Positions 26,288 through 35,409 of a DNA stretch of 64,000 nt are shown piece after piece. How positions within the stretch are numbered: the stretch's first letter is position 1; every line of letters starts with the position of its first letter. The notes under the pieces were generated by a model, which saw only the letters and a program-made list of their open reading frames with translations, had not been told where the DNA came from and did not search any database. The position numbers were made by a program, and so were the translations under genes. Source of the DNA: Kitasatospora sp. NA04385 (lineage in GTDB: Bacteria; Actinomycetota; Actinomycetes; Streptomycetales; Streptomycetaceae); the NCBI RefSeq assembly GCF_013364235.1, contig NZ_CP054919.1, positions 5,302,267-5,366,266 of the forward strand, in the 5' to 3' direction.

Positions 26288-27289
26288 GTGTCCCAGTCCG
26301 AGGTGTGGAGAGCGGGCCGACCAGCGGCCGCTGAGGGAAGGTCCGTGGTGGTGCTCGGGGCCACCGGCTTCGTCGGCCGCCAGGTCTGCCGGGCCTACGC
26401 CGAGGCCGGGGCCCGGGTGCACGGCGTCGCCCGCGGCGCCCGCGCGGGGGAGCCCGAGTTCACGCCCGTCCGGCTGGACCTGGCCGGCTGCACCGCCGGG
26501 CACCTGGCCGGGGTGCTGCGCGACGCGGGCGCCGACGTGGTGGTGAACGCGGCCGGCGGGGTCTGGGGCGTCACCGAGCGGGAGATGGTGCTGGCCAACG
26601 CCGAGCTGCCCGCGCTGCTGGCCGCCGCGGCCCGCCTGCTCCCCGGCCGCCCCCGGGTGGTGCACCTCGGCTCGGTCCACGAGTACGGGCCGGTCCCGCC
26701 CGGCATCGCCATCCCCGAGGACCGCCCGCCCGCCCCGGTCACCCCGTACGGGCGCACCAAGCTGCTCGGCACCGAGGCGGTCCTGGCGGCCGCCCGCGAC
26801 CACGGGCTGGACGGCGTGGTGCTCCGGGTGGTCAACGTCTCCGGCCCGGGCACCCCGGCCGGCAGCCTGCTGGGCATGATCGCCGCGCACCTGGCCCGGC
26901 TGGTCGACCCCGGCGCCGAGCCGCCGGCCCCGCTGCGGCTCACCCCGCTGCGGGCCCGGCGCGACTTCGTCGACGTCCGGGACGTCGCGGACGCCGCGGT
27001 GGCCGCCGGGCTGGCCCGGCCCGGGGGAGGGTTGGCCGGCGAGGTGTTCAACGTCGGCCGCGGCGAGGCCGTCCCGGTGCGCGGCCTGGTCGACCGGCTG
27101 ATCGAGCTCAGCGGCCTGCCGGTGGACGTCCTGGAGGAGACCGACGCCACCCCGCAGCGCGGCGCCGTGGACTGGCAGCGGGTCGACATCGGCAAGGCCG
27201 CCCGGATGCTCGGCTGGCACCCGGTGCGCGACCTGGACACCTCGCTGCGCGACCTGCTCGACCCGGTGGTCCCGGTGGCCGCCCGCTGA
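26288..27289 (+). CDS. dTDP-4-keto-6-deoxyhexose 4-ketoreductase (extended SDR)
   Basis: About 333 aa from GTG 26288, which has ACGGAGGT 7 nt upstream; the same frame is open from GTG 26228 and ATG 26267, but neither has a clear ribosome site. GATGFVG is the NAD(P) motif and YGRTK supplies the Tyr-Lys pair, with SVHEYG before it. It belongs to the epimerase/dehydratase-like reductases that finish TDP-deoxysugars at C4 (as RmlD/UrdR-like enzymes). Given the pathway genes around it, it probably makes the last reduction to a 2,3,6-trideoxy or 2,6-dideoxy sugar. Confidence 0.85.
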   Translation: MSQSEVWRAGRPAAAEGRSVVVLGATGFVGRQVCRAYAEAGARVHGVARGARAGEPEFTPVRLDLAGCTAGHLAGVLRDAGADVVVNAAGGVWGVTEREMVLANAELPALLAAAARLLPGRPRVVHLGSVHEYGPVPPGIAIPEDRPPAPVTPYGRTKLLGTEAVLAAARDHGLDGVVLRVVNVSGPGTPAGSLLGMIAAHLARLVDPGAEPPAPLRLTPLRARRDFVDVRDVADAAVAAGLARPGGGLAGEVFNVGRGEAVPVRGLVDRLIELSGLPVDVLEETDATPQRGAVDWQRVDIGKAARMLGWHPVRDLDTSLRDLLDPVVPVAAR

Positions 27290-27439
27290 CGCCCCGGCCC
27301 GCCCCGGCGCGGGCCGAGCGCACCTCTAGCCGCCCGCAGGACGGTGGTCCGGCCGCCCGCGGGTCGTGCCGGGGCCCGGCGGCCGGGACGCGCCCGCAGC
27401 GGGCGCGGCCGACCGAGCCCGGCCGCGCGGAGGAGTGGC

Positions 27440-28201
27440 ATGGACCTGGGACTGCGGGACCGCACCGTACTGGTGACCGGGGCGACCGGCGGCATCGGCC
27501 GCGCGGTGGCCCGGGCGTACGCCGCCGAGGGGGCCAGGGTCGCGGTGGCCTACCGCTCCGGGCGGGAGGAGGCCGAGAAGCTGGCCGCCGAGCTCGGCGC
27601 CGCCGACGACCGGGCCTTCGCGCTGCCCTACGACCTGGAGGACCCGGCCTCGCCCGGCCGGGCCGTCGCCGCCGTGGCGGAGCGCTGGGGCGCGCTGGAC
27701 GTGCTGGTGGCGAGCGCCGTCCGCTGGGGCCGGCGCCGCACCCCCGGCACCCCGTTCGAGGAGGTGCCGGAGGAGGACTGGCTGCCGGTGGTGCAGCAGA
27801 ACCTGGCGCCGACCATCCGCACCGTGCAGGGCGCGGTGGCCGGGATGCGGGCCCGCGGCTGGGGCCGGATCGTGCTGATCTCCTCGCACAACGCGCTCGG
27901 CGGCAACCGCGGCCAGGAGTTCTACGGCGCCGCGAAGGCCGGCCTGCACGGCCTGGCCCGCAGCCTGATGTGGGACCTGACCGGCACCGACGTGCTGGTC
28001 AACGTGGTCTGCCCGGGCCTGACCACCACCGACCGGGTGGTCACCGGCCTGCCCGAGCCGGTCCGCACCCGGGAGAGCGCCGCCACCCCGAGCGGCCGGC
28101 TCAGCACCCCGGAGGAGGTCGCCCGGGCGGTGCTGTACCTGGGCTCGGCCGCCAACGGCAACGTCACCGGCGAGTCCCTGACGGTGGCCGGCGGCCGCTG
28201 A
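27440..28201 (+). CDS. SDR-family ketoreductase
   Basis: 253 aa, ATG with GAGGAG 4 nt upstream. It has TGATGGIG, ISSHN (catalytic Ser) and YGAAK (classical YxxxK), so unlike the first SDR in the window it has the standard catalytic set. It ends with the usual LTVAGG segment. Overall it resembles FabG-type 3-oxoacyl reductases and polyketide tailoring ketoreductases. The sugar genes on both sides do not fix its substrate: it could reduce the polyketide or a sugar intermediate. Confidence 0.87.
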   Translation: MDLGLRDRTVLVTGATGGIGRAVARAYAAEGARVAVAYRSGREEAEKLAAELGAADDRAFALPYDLEDPASPGRAVAAVAERWGALDVLVASAVRWGRRRTPGTPFEEVPEEDWLPVVQQNLAPTIRTVQGAVAGMRARGWGRIVLISSHNALGGNRGQEFYGAAKAGLHGLARSLMWDLTGTDVLVNVVCPGLTTTDRVVTGLPEPVRTRESAATPSGRLSTPEEVARAVLYLGSAANGNVTGESLTVAGGR

Positions 28202-28380
28202 CCGGCCGCTGCCCGGCCGCTGACCTGCTGCCGACCGGCCCCGACGGCCTCGCCCGGCAGGGCCGTCCGCCCCACCGGGCGCCGCCGACCGCCCGTCGAG
28301 TCCGGCTCCAGCAGCCGCCCGCAAGCTGGACCGGACCGGCGAGAAGCCCGAACGGACGTCCGATCAGAAGGAGAGCGGCG

Positions 28381-29688
28381 ATGAGCGTGCACAAGGAGCT
28401 CGTCCTCGACGAGGTTCGCAAGTTCCATCAGGAGCAGGAACAGGCGCGCGGTGAGTTCGTGCCCGGCGTCACCGAGATCTGGCCGTCCGGCGCGGTGCTG
28501 GACGAGGAGGACCGGGTCGCCCTGGTCGAGGCCGCACTGACCATGCGGATCGCCGCCGGACCGAGCTCCCGCAAGTTCGAGTCCGCGTTCGCCAAGCGGC
28601 TGGGGCGGCGCAAGGCCCACCTGACCAACTCGGGATCCTCCGCGAACCTGCTGGCGGTCTCCGCCCTGTGCCAGCCCGAACTCGGCGACAAGGCGCTCAA
28701 GCCGGGCGACGAGGTGATCACCGTCGCGGCGGGCTTCCCCACCACCGTCAACCCGATCCTGCAGAACGGGCTGATCCCGGTCTTCGTGGACGTGGAACTC
28801 GGCACCTACAACACCACCGCCGAGCGGGTGGCCGCCGCGATCGGCCCCAAGACCCGGGCGATCATCATCGCGCACGCCCTCGGCAACCCGTTCGAGGTCG
28901 GCGAGGTCGCCCAGCTCGCCAAGGAGCACGGCCTCTACCTGATCGAGGACGACTGCGACGCGGTCGGCGCCACCTACGACGGCAAGCCCACCGGCACCTT
29001 CGGCGACCTGACCACGGTCAGCTTCTACCCGGCGCACCACCTCACCATGGGCGAGGGCGGCTGCGTGCTGACCTCCAACCTGGCCCTGGCCCGGATCGTG
29101 GAGTCGCTGCGCGACTGGGGCCGGGACTGCTGGTGCGAACCCGGCGTGAACAACACCTGCTTCAAGCGGTTCGAGTACCAGCTGGGCGACCTGCCGGCCG
29201 GCTACGACCACAAGTACATCTTCTCCCACGTCGGTTACAACCTGAAGGGCACCGACATCCAGGCCGCCCTCGGCCTCAGCCAGCTCGCCAAGCTCGACGG
29301 CTTCATCGCCGCCCGCCGCCGCAACTGGCGCCGGCTGCGCGAGGGCCTGGACGGCGTGCCCGGCCTGCTGCTCCCGGAGCCGACGCAGAAGTCCGACCCG
29401 AGCTGGTTCGGCTTCGTCATCACCGTCAAGCCGGACGCCCCGTTCACCCGCGCCGCGCTGGTCGACTTCCTGGAGGGCCGGAAGATCGGCACCCGCCGCC
29501 TGTTCGCCGGCAACCTCACCCGGCAGCCCGCCTACATCGGCCGGCCGCACCGGATCGTCGGCGACCTGACCAACAGCGACATCATCACCGAGCACACCTT
29601 CTGGGTGGGCGTGTACCCCGGCCTGAGCGATGCCCAGCTCGACTACATCGTCGAGTCGGTCCGCGAGTTCGTCGCCAAGAACAGCTGA
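28381..29688 (+). CDS. NDP-4-keto-6-deoxyhexose 3-dehydratase, PLP/[2Fe-2S] (RfbH/E1 type)
   Basis: 435 aa, ATG with AAGGAGAG upstream. It has the aspartate-aminotransferase-like fold, but the PLP lysine is replaced by His220 (SFYPAHHLTMGEGG), the hallmark of C3-deoxygenating enzymes such as CDP-6-deoxy-glucoseen E1 and SpnQ/UrdQ. Cys250, Cys252 and Cys260 in DCWCEPGVNNTC are the [2Fe-2S] cysteine pattern of this group. It removes the C3 hydroxyl from the 2-deoxy-4-keto sugar and needs electrons from a reductase or ferredoxin, none of which is encoded here. The stop is followed by GAGGAG and the 2,3-dehydratase gene after 11 nt. Confidence 0.93.
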   Translation: MSVHKELVLDEVRKFHQEQEQARGEFVPGVTEIWPSGAVLDEEDRVALVEAALTMRIAAGPSSRKFESAFAKRLGRRKAHLTNSGSSANLLAVSALCQPELGDKALKPGDEVITVAAGFPTTVNPILQNGLIPVFVDVELGTYNTTAERVAAAIGPKTRAIIIAHALGNPFEVGEVAQLAKEHGLYLIEDDCDAVGATYDGKPTGTFGDLTTVSFYPAHHLTMGEGGCVLTSNLALARIVESLRDWGRDCWCEPGVNNTCFKRFEYQLGDLPAGYDHKYIFSHVGYNLKGTDIQAALGLSQLAKLDGFIAARRRNWRRLREGLDGVPGLLLPEPTQKSDPSWFGFVITVKPDAPFTRAALVDFLEGRKIGTRRLFAGNLTRQPAYIGRPHRIVGDLTNSDIITEHTFWVGVYPGLSDAQLDYIVESVREFVAKNS

Positions 29689-29699
29689 GGAGCAGTCAG

Positions 29700-31076
29700 A
29701 TGTCCGCACCGGACGCCCCGGCGCCCTCCGCCGGACCCCGCGAGGACCCCGGCCCCGCGGCCCGGATCGCCCGCTCCGCCGCCGCCCGCCAGGGCGCCCG
29801 GCTGAGCACCGAGCAGTTCGCCACGTGGCTGGCCGGGCGCGGCCGGGCCAACGACTTCAAGGTCGAGAAGATCCCGTTCGCCGACCTGGTCGGCTGGTCG
29901 TTCGCCCCGGACACCGGCAACCTGGTGCACCGCAGCGGCCGCTTCTTCTCGGTCGAGGGCCTGCACGTCACCGTCGACGACGGCCCCTACCGGGAGTGGC
30001 ACCAGCCGATCATCAAGCAGCCCGAGGTCGGCATCCTCGGCATCCTGGTCAAGGAGTTCGACGGCGTCCTGCACTGCCTGATGCAGGCCAAGATGGAGCC
30101 CGGCAACCGCAACCTGCTCCAGCTCTCGCCCACCGTCCAGGCCACCCGCAGCAACTACACCAAGGTGCACCGGGGCGCGGACGTGAAGTACATCGAGTAC
30201 TTCACCGGCGGCCGCCCCCGCCGGGTGCTGGCCGACGTGCTGCAGTCCGAGCACGGCTCCTGGTTCTTCCACAAGAGCAACCGCAACATGATCGTCGAGG
30301 CGCTGGACGACGTCCCGGAGGACGACGACTTCTGCTGGCTGACCTTCGGCCAGATCGCCGAACTGCTGCGCCGCGACAACGTGGTCAACATGGACTCCCG
30401 CACCGTGCTGTCCTGCGCCCCGGTCGAGGACGCCGGGGGCCGGGCCCTGCACTCCGACACCGAACTGCTGTCCTGGTTCACCGGGCAGCGCTCCCGCTAC
30501 GACATCCGGGCCGAGCGCGTCCCGCTGGCCGGCCTGCCCGGCTGGAAGCAGGGCGAGGAGAGCATCGACCACGAGCAGGGCCGGTTCTTCAAGGTGGTCG
30601 CCGTCAACGTGACGGCCGGCAGCCGCGAGGTCACCAGCTGGACGCAGCCGCTGATCGAACCGGTCGGCCCCGGCGTCGCCGCCTTCCTCACCCGGGAGAT
30701 CGACGGCGTCCGGCACGTGCTGGCCCACGCCAAGGTCGAGGGCGGCTTCCTGGACGCGGTGGAGCTCGCCCCCACCGTCCAGTGCACCCCCGGCAACCAC
30801 GCGCACCGGCCGCCCTTCCTCGACCTGGTGCTGGACGCCGCCCCCGAGCAGGTCCGCTACCGGGCCGTGCACTCCGAGGAGGGCGGGCGCTTCCTGCACG
30901 CCGAGGCCGACTACCTGATCGTCGAGGTCGGCGACCGGGTGCCGCTCCGGGAGCCCGAGGGCTACGCCTGGGTGACGCCCGGCCAGCTCTCCGCGCTGGT
31001 CCGGCACGGCCACTACGTCAACGTCCAGGCCCGCACCCTGCTGGCCGTGCTGAACGGCCCCGGCGGCGATGGCTGA
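29700..31076 (+). CDS. NDP-hexose 2,3-dehydratase
   Basis: 458 aa, ATG with GAGGAG upstream. It consists of two homologous halves (about residues 35-235 and 250-450), each with the WxQPII/TQPLIEP, LxxAKxExG and LSPTVQ/LAPTVQ motifs that define the hexose 2,3-dehydratase family (TylX3/UrdS/EryBVI type). It removes the C2 hydroxyl from dTDP-4-keto-6-deoxyglucose, giving a 3,4-diketo sugar that the next gene product reduces. It overlaps the 3-ketoreductase by 8 nt, matching the known coupling of these two steps (the intermediate is unstable). Confidence 0.94.
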   Translation: MSAPDAPAPSAGPREDPGPAARIARSAAARQGARLSTEQFATWLAGRGRANDFKVEKIPFADLVGWSFAPDTGNLVHRSGRFFSVEGLHVTVDDGPYREWHQPIIKQPEVGILGILVKEFDGVLHCLMQAKMEPGNRNLLQLSPTVQATRSNYTKVHRGADVKYIEYFTGGRPRRVLADVLQSEHGSWFFHKSNRNMIVEALDDVPEDDDFCWLTFGQIAELLRRDNVVNMDSRTVLSCAPVEDAGGRALHSDTELLSWFTGQRSRYDIRAERVPLAGLPGWKQGEESIDHEQGRFFKVVAVNVTAGSREVTSWTQPLIEPVGPGVAAFLTREIDGVRHVLAHAKVEGGFLDAVELAPTVQCTPGNHAHRPPFLDLVLDAAPEQVRYRAVHSEEGGRFLHAEADYLIVEVGDRVPLREPEGYAWVTPGQLSALVRHGHYVNVQARTLLAVLNGPGGDG

Positions 31077-32085
31077 GCCGCTGCGGATCGGCGTGCCGGG
31101 CTGCGCGGATCTCCGCGCAGCCCGGCCTCCCCTGCGGATCGGCGTGCTGGGCTGCGCGGAGATCGCCCGGCGGCGGATGCTGCCCGCGATCGCCGCGCGG
31201 CCCGGCCTGCGGCTGGCCGCCGTCGCCAGCCGGGACGCGGAGCGCGCCGCCCCGCTCGCCGCCCAGTACGGCGCCCGGGCGGTGGCCGGCTACCGCGCCC
31301 TGGTCGAGGACCCCGGCGTCGACGCGGTGTACGTGCCGCTGCCGATCGCCCTGCACGCCGAGTGGGCGGCCGCCGCGCTGGCGGCCGGCAAGCACGTGCT
31401 CGCCGAGAAGCCGCTCACCGCCGACCCGGCCGCCACCGCCGCCCTCCAGCGGCAGGCCGAGCGGGCCGGGCTGGTGCTGCGGGAGAACGTGATGTTCGTC
31501 CACCACCCCGCGCACGAGCGGGTCCGCGGCCTGCTCGCGGACGGCGCGATCGGCGAACTGCGGGCCTTCTCCGCCGCGTTCGCGATCCCCGGGCTGCCGC
31601 CCACCGACATCCGGCACCGGCCCGAACTCGGCGGCGGCGCCCTGCTCGACGTCGGCTACTACCCCGTCCGGGCCGCCCTGCACTTCCTCGGCCCCCGCCT
31701 CACCGTGGCCGGCGCCGTCCTGCACCGCGGCGCCGGCAGCGCGGTCGACACCTCCGGCGCGGCCCTGCTGCGCACCCCCGACGGGGTGTCCGCGCAGCTG
31801 GCCTTCGGCATGGAGCACGCCTACCGCAGCAGCTACGAACTGTGGGGGAGCACCGGCCGGATCCGGGTCGAACGGGCCTTCACCCCGCCCGCCGACCAGG
31901 CCCCCACCGTCCTGCTGGAACGCGGCGGGGAGAGCGAGCGGATCGCCCTCGAACCGGCCGACCAGGTCGACGCCGCGCTCGCCGCGTTCGCCGCCGCCGT
32001 CGCCGCCCGGGACACCGCCGCCGACCCGCTGATCCGCCGTCAGGCCGAGCTGCTCCGGGAGGTGCGCGAGGCCGCCGCCCACTGA
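31069..32085 (+). CDS. NDP-hexose 3-ketoreductase (Gfo/Idh/MocA family)
   Basis: 338 aa. The family signature is GVLGCAEIARRR in the N-terminal Rossmann fold, then EKPLT (catalytic Lys) and GGGALLDVGYYPV. It reduces the 3-keto group of the 2-deoxy intermediate (UrdT/TylC1-type step). The N-terminus carries an extra partial copy of the first beta strand: LRIGVPGCAD precedes the real LRIGVLGCAE by 17 residues, caused by an in-frame 51-nt duplication with an inverted segment (see repeat). The nucleotide-binding glycine motif is intact in the second copy, so the enzyme is probably active. Confidence 0.9.
   Translation: MAEPLRIGVPGCADLRAARPPLRIGVLGCAEIARRRMLPAIAARPGLRLAAVASRDAERAAPLAAQYGARAVAGYRALVEDPGVDAVYVPLPIALHAEWAAAALAAGKHVLAEKPLTADPAATAALQRQAERAGLVLRENVMFVHHPAHERVRGLLADGAIGELRAFSAAFAIPGLPPTDIRHRPELGGGALLDVGYYPVRAALHFLGPRLTVAGAVLHRGAGSAVDTSGAALLRTPDGVSAQLAFGMEHAYRSSYELWGSTGRIRVERAFTPPADQAPTVLLERGGESERIALEPADQVDAALAAFAAAVAARDTAADPLIRRQAELLREVREAAAH
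31081..31160. repeat. Snap-back duplication at the 5' end of the 3-ketoreductase gene
   Basis: A 29-nt segment occurs at 31081-31109 and again at 31132-31160 with one mismatch. Between them lies a perfect 14-bp inverted copy (31096-31109 with 31112-31125, 2-nt loop). Direct plus inverted copies side by side are what a fold-back template switch during replication leaves. The insertion is in frame. Confidence 0.85.
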
Positions 32086-32303
32086 CCCCGCCGCCCCCCG
32101 CCGCCTCCCGGCCCGCCGCCCCGCCGCGCCGCCTCCCCGTCCCCCCGGCCTGAGCCGAACGGGCGATCCCGGCCCCAACCCGCTTCGCGCCACCTGCGGT
32201 TCATTACTCTAAGTTGAGAGTGCGTGCCAGTGCGTGACCGCAGTGGTGTAGGGTCCGAAGCGGGAACACCGGTACGGCCGATGGCCGGAGGGGGAGATGT
32301 CGA

Positions 32304-35282
32304 TTGAACTCCACCGAGTCGGTGCCGCCTGCCCGAGCCCCGTTCCGCCGGGTCACCGCCGTCCTGCTCGCGGTGCTCTGCACCGGGTACGCCGCCGGCG
32401 CCGCCGTCGGCTGGGGGTCGAGCGAACTCGCGCTGGTGATGGGGGACTTCGGTCTCGCCGGGGCGGCCCTCGCGGCCGCCCTGTCCTGTCTGGCGCACGG
32501 CGTCGCGGTGGGGGGCCACACCCGGCCGGCCTGGCTGCTGTTCGGCCTGTCCTCCGCCATGGTCGCCTTCGGCAACGGCGCCTGGGGCTGGTACGAGGTG
32601 GTGCTCCGGCAGCCGCTGCCCCCGGACTCCTACGCCGACTACGCCTTCCTGCTGTTCGCCCCGCTGGCCATCACCGGCCTGCTGGTGCTGGCCCAGCGCC
32701 CGCACACCCCGGCGGGCTGGCTCTGCCTGCTGCTGGACGGCTGGCTGGTGGCCGGCTCGCTGTTCACGCTCAGCTGGAGCCTGGCCCTGGGCCGGGTCGC
32801 GGCCGGCGACGGCGACGACCCGCTGAAGCTCGCCCTCGCCCTCGGCTACCCGGTGCTGGACATCCTGCTGGTCAGCCTGGTGGTCGGCCTGCGCTTCCGC
32901 GGCCGGGACGGCAACCGGACGGCCGTGCACACCGCGATGATCGGCCTGGCGCTGACCGTGGTCTGCGACGCGCTGTTCACCACCCCGCAGTTCCACAGCG
33001 ACTACCACTCCGGCGAACTGCTGGACGCCGGCTGGTTCGCCGGCTCGCTGCTGCTCGCCTGGGCCCCCTGGCAGCACCGCCGCCGCCCGTCCCGCGAGCA
33101 CCCCTCCGCGCAGGGCTCGCCGCGCCGCCGGGTGGCGTCCACGTTCAGCGCGCTCACCCCGTACGCGGCCGCCGCGGTCTGCACCGCCGGCATCCTCTAC
33201 AACGCGCTCGGCGGCCGCCCGCTGGACCGGGTGATGCTGGCCGCCGCCAGCACCGTCGGCCTGGCGCTGATCGTTCGGCAGGGCGTGATGCTGCTGGACA
33301 ACCTCTCGCTGGCCCAGGAACTCGCCACCAAGGAGGCGCACTTCCGCTCCCTGGTGCAGGGCTCCAGCGACGTCATCATGATCGCCGGGCCGTCCGGGGC
33401 GCTGTCCTACGTCAGCCCCGCCGCCCTGCGGGTCTACAACCGGGACCCGGAGGACCTGGTCGGCGGCAACCTGCTCAACCTGGTCCACCCCGAGGACGTC
33501 GACCGGGTGCTGGCCGAGGTCCGCCGCATCCTGGCCCGCACCCGGGGCGCCCGGTTCAGCAACGGCGAGCCCTCCGCCCGGGTCGAGTGCCGGATCCGCT
33601 CCGGCGAGGGGGAGTGGCTGCACGTGGAGTCCACCGTCAACCCCTACCGGGACGGCCTGATCCTCAACAGCCGGGACATCACCGAACGCGTCCGCCTCCA
33701 GGCCCAGTTGCAGCACAACGCGTTCCACGACCCGCTCACCGACCTGCCCAACCGGGCGCTGTTCGCCCACCGCGTCCGGGCCGCGCTCTCCGCCCGGGGC
33801 CCGGCCGGCACCGCCGTCGCCGTGCTCTTCCTCGACCTGGACGGCTTCAAGGCGGTCAACGACACCGCCGGGCACCAGGTCGGCGACGAACTGCTGGTGC
33901 AGGCCGCCCGCCGGCTCCAGGCCGCCGTCCGCAGCGAGGACACCGTGGCCCGGTTCGGCGGCGACGAGTTCGCCGTCCTGGTGCGCGGCCGGCTCGGCCA
34001 CCCGCAGGTCCGGGACCTGGCCGAGCGCATCCGCGGCGCGCTCTCCGAGCCGTACTGGATCGGCGGCGCCGAACTCGGCGTCGCCGCCTCGATCGGCATC
34101 GCCTTCGGCCCCGACACCCCGCCGCCGGTGCCCGAACCCGCCCCCGCCGGGCCCGAGCACGCCGGCGCCGAACCCGACCGGTCCGCCGCCGGGGCCGCCG
34201 CCGACGAACTGCTGCGCGACGCCGACCTGGCGATGTACCAGGCGAAGTCCCGCGGCAAGGGCCGGGTGGTGCTCTACACCCCGGCGATGCGGGCCGAGAT
34301 CGACCGCCGCGGCGAACTGGAGGAGCGGCTGCGGGCCGCCGTCCGGGAGGGCGCCTTCACCCTGCTGCACCAGCCCGTGGTCGAACTGGCCGGCGGCCGG
34401 CTCACCGGCGTCGAGGCCCAGGCCCGCTGGCGCTCGGCCGGCGGACTGCTGCTCACCCCCGCCGAGTTCCTGCGCACCGCCGACTCCGGCGACGCCGCCA
34501 CCCGCTTCACCCGCTGGCTGCTCACCGAGGCCGTCGCCGCCGCCGCCCGCCGCCGCGCCGACGGCCCGGCCGCCCCGCCCGTCCCGGTCGCCGTCCGGCT
34601 CGCCGCCGAACGGATCTGCGCCCCCGGCCTGTACGAGACGCTGGCCGGCGCGCTGCGCGACACCGGGCTGCCGCCGGAACTGCTGGTCGTCGAGGTCGCC
34701 CGGACCTGCCCGGACGAGCTGGCCGACGAGCTCGGCCGCCGGCTCGCCGCGCTGCGCCGCCTCGGGGTGTCCACCGCGCTCGCCGGGTTCGGCGCCGGGG
34801 CCGGCTCGCTCGGCGCCCTCGCCCGGCTGCCCTTCGACGCGCTCAAGCTCGACCGCAGCCTGGTGCAGGACATCGCCGACTCCGCCCTCACCCGCGCCCT
34901 GGCCGGCCACGCCCTGCGGCTGGGCCGCGACCTCGGCCTCGTCACCGCCGCCGACGGCGTCGACCACCCCCGGCAGGTCGCCGTCCTCCAGGAGCTCGGC
35001 TGCCGGCGCGGCCAGGGCCTGGCCTTCGACCGCCCGCTGGACGAACTGCGGCTGCGCCGCGCCCTGCTGCGCCGCGGCTACCCGGTGCCGCGCCAGCCCC
35101 AGCCGCCGACCGGCCCGGGCCGCCGCCCGCTGCTCACCCCGGACCCGCGAACGGGTGGTCTGGCCGAGGCCGCCACCGCCCGCCCCGGCCCGCCGCACAC
35201 CGGCCTCGACCTGCCGCAACGGCACGTGGTGGGCGGTCCGAGCAGCGGCCCGCATGGTGAGACGGCGGTCCCACCAGCTTGA
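32304..35282 (+). CDS. Membrane GGDEF-EAL protein (diguanylate cyclase with degenerate EAL)
   Basis: 992 aa, probably from TTG 32304 (GGGGGAG 7 nt upstream). Layout: about ten hydrophobic segments (residues 17-330), a PAS domain (about 345-465), GGDEF domain with intact GGDEF at 552-556 and product-inhibition site RSED at 543-546, then an EAL-like domain from about 665. The EAL domain lost key residues: EAL reads EAQ, DDFGTG reads AGFGAG and the ExTE acidic pair is gone. So it likely makes c-di-GMP, an inhibitor of Streptomyces development via BldD, but does not hydrolyse it. I recall a protein of this type next to ilvB in Streptomyces. Confidence 0.9.
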   Translation: MNSTESVPPARAPFRRVTAVLLAVLCTGYAAGAAVGWGSSELALVMGDFGLAGAALAAALSCLAHGVAVGGHTRPAWLLFGLSSAMVAFGNGAWGWYEVVLRQPLPPDSYADYAFLLFAPLAITGLLVLAQRPHTPAGWLCLLLDGWLVAGSLFTLSWSLALGRVAAGDGDDPLKLALALGYPVLDILLVSLVVGLRFRGRDGNRTAVHTAMIGLALTVVCDALFTTPQFHSDYHSGELLDAGWFAGSLLLAWAPWQHRRRPSREHPSAQGSPRRRVASTFSALTPYAAAAVCTAGILYNALGGRPLDRVMLAAASTVGLALIVRQGVMLLDNLSLAQELATKEAHFRSLVQGSSDVIMIAGPSGALSYVSPAALRVYNRDPEDLVGGNLLNLVHPEDVDRVLAEVRRILARTRGARFSNGEPSARVECRIRSGEGEWLHVESTVNPYRDGLILNSRDITERVRLQAQLQHNAFHDPLTDLPNRALFAHRVRAALSARGPAGTAVAVLFLDLDGFKAVNDTAGHQVGDELLVQAARRLQAAVRSEDTVARFGGDEFAVLVRGRLGHPQVRDLAERIRGALSEPYWIGGAELGVAASIGIAFGPDTPPPVPEPAPAGPEHAGAEPDRSAAGAAADELLRDADLAMYQAKSRGKGRVVLYTPAMRAEIDRRGELEERLRAAVREGAFTLLHQPVVELAGGRLTGVEAQARWRSAGGLLLTPAEFLRTADSGDAATRFTRWLLTEAVAAAARRRADGPAAPPVPVAVRLAAERICAPGLYETLAGALRDTGLPPELLVVEVARTCPDELADELGRRLAALRRLGVSTALAGFGAGAGSLGALARLPFDALKLDRSLVQDIADSALTRALAGHALRLGRDLGLVTAADGVDHPRQVAVLQELGCRRGQGLAFDRPLDELRLRRALLRRGYPVPRQPQPPTGPGRRPLLTPDPRTGGLAEAATARPGPPHTGLDLPQRHVVGGPSSGPHGETAVPPA

Positions 35283-35315
35283 CACCCGCCACTGCGTGGG
35301 AGGAAGGTCGATGCC

Positions 35316-35357
35316 ATGACCACCCGAATTCTCGTACTTGGCGGGCGCGTCGGCTGA
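35316..35357 (+). CDS. ilvB leader peptide (13 aa)
   Basis: MTTRILVLGGRVG, ATG with GGAGGAAGG about 6-10 nt upstream. Four consecutive branched-chain codons (ATT CTC GTA CTT = I-L-V-L) form the control core. It matches the actinobacterial ilvB leader-peptide type described in comparative studies of amino-acid attenuators. Ribosome stalling here when Ile, Leu or Val tRNAs are uncharged should prevent the downstream terminator from forming. Confidence 0.9.
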   Translation: MTTRILVLGGRVG

Positions 35358-35409
35358 CACCGGCCCGACGCGCCTCCCCCTCGCATGCCCTTGGCACGAG
35401 GGGTTTTTT
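35344..35409 (+). promoter_or_regulatory. ilvB transcription attenuator
   Basis: A perfect 10-bp pause hairpin (35344-35353 with 35365-35374) overlaps the end of the leader peptide. It is followed by a terminator stem (35377-35383 with 35397-35403) and a run of six T at 35404-35409, 147 nt before ilvB. The T-run is exceptional for this GC content. The layout is a ribosome-mediated attenuator. Confidence 0.9.

Noticed and set aside
32235..32255. Possible BldD-type box upstream of the GGDEF gene
   Set aside because: The best alignment breaks the conserved spacing of the box, so it is not supported.
35279..35284. TTGACA as a -35 box for ilvB
   Set aside because: No matching -10 follows at 16-18 nt; the motif overlaps the stop codon region of the upstream gene.
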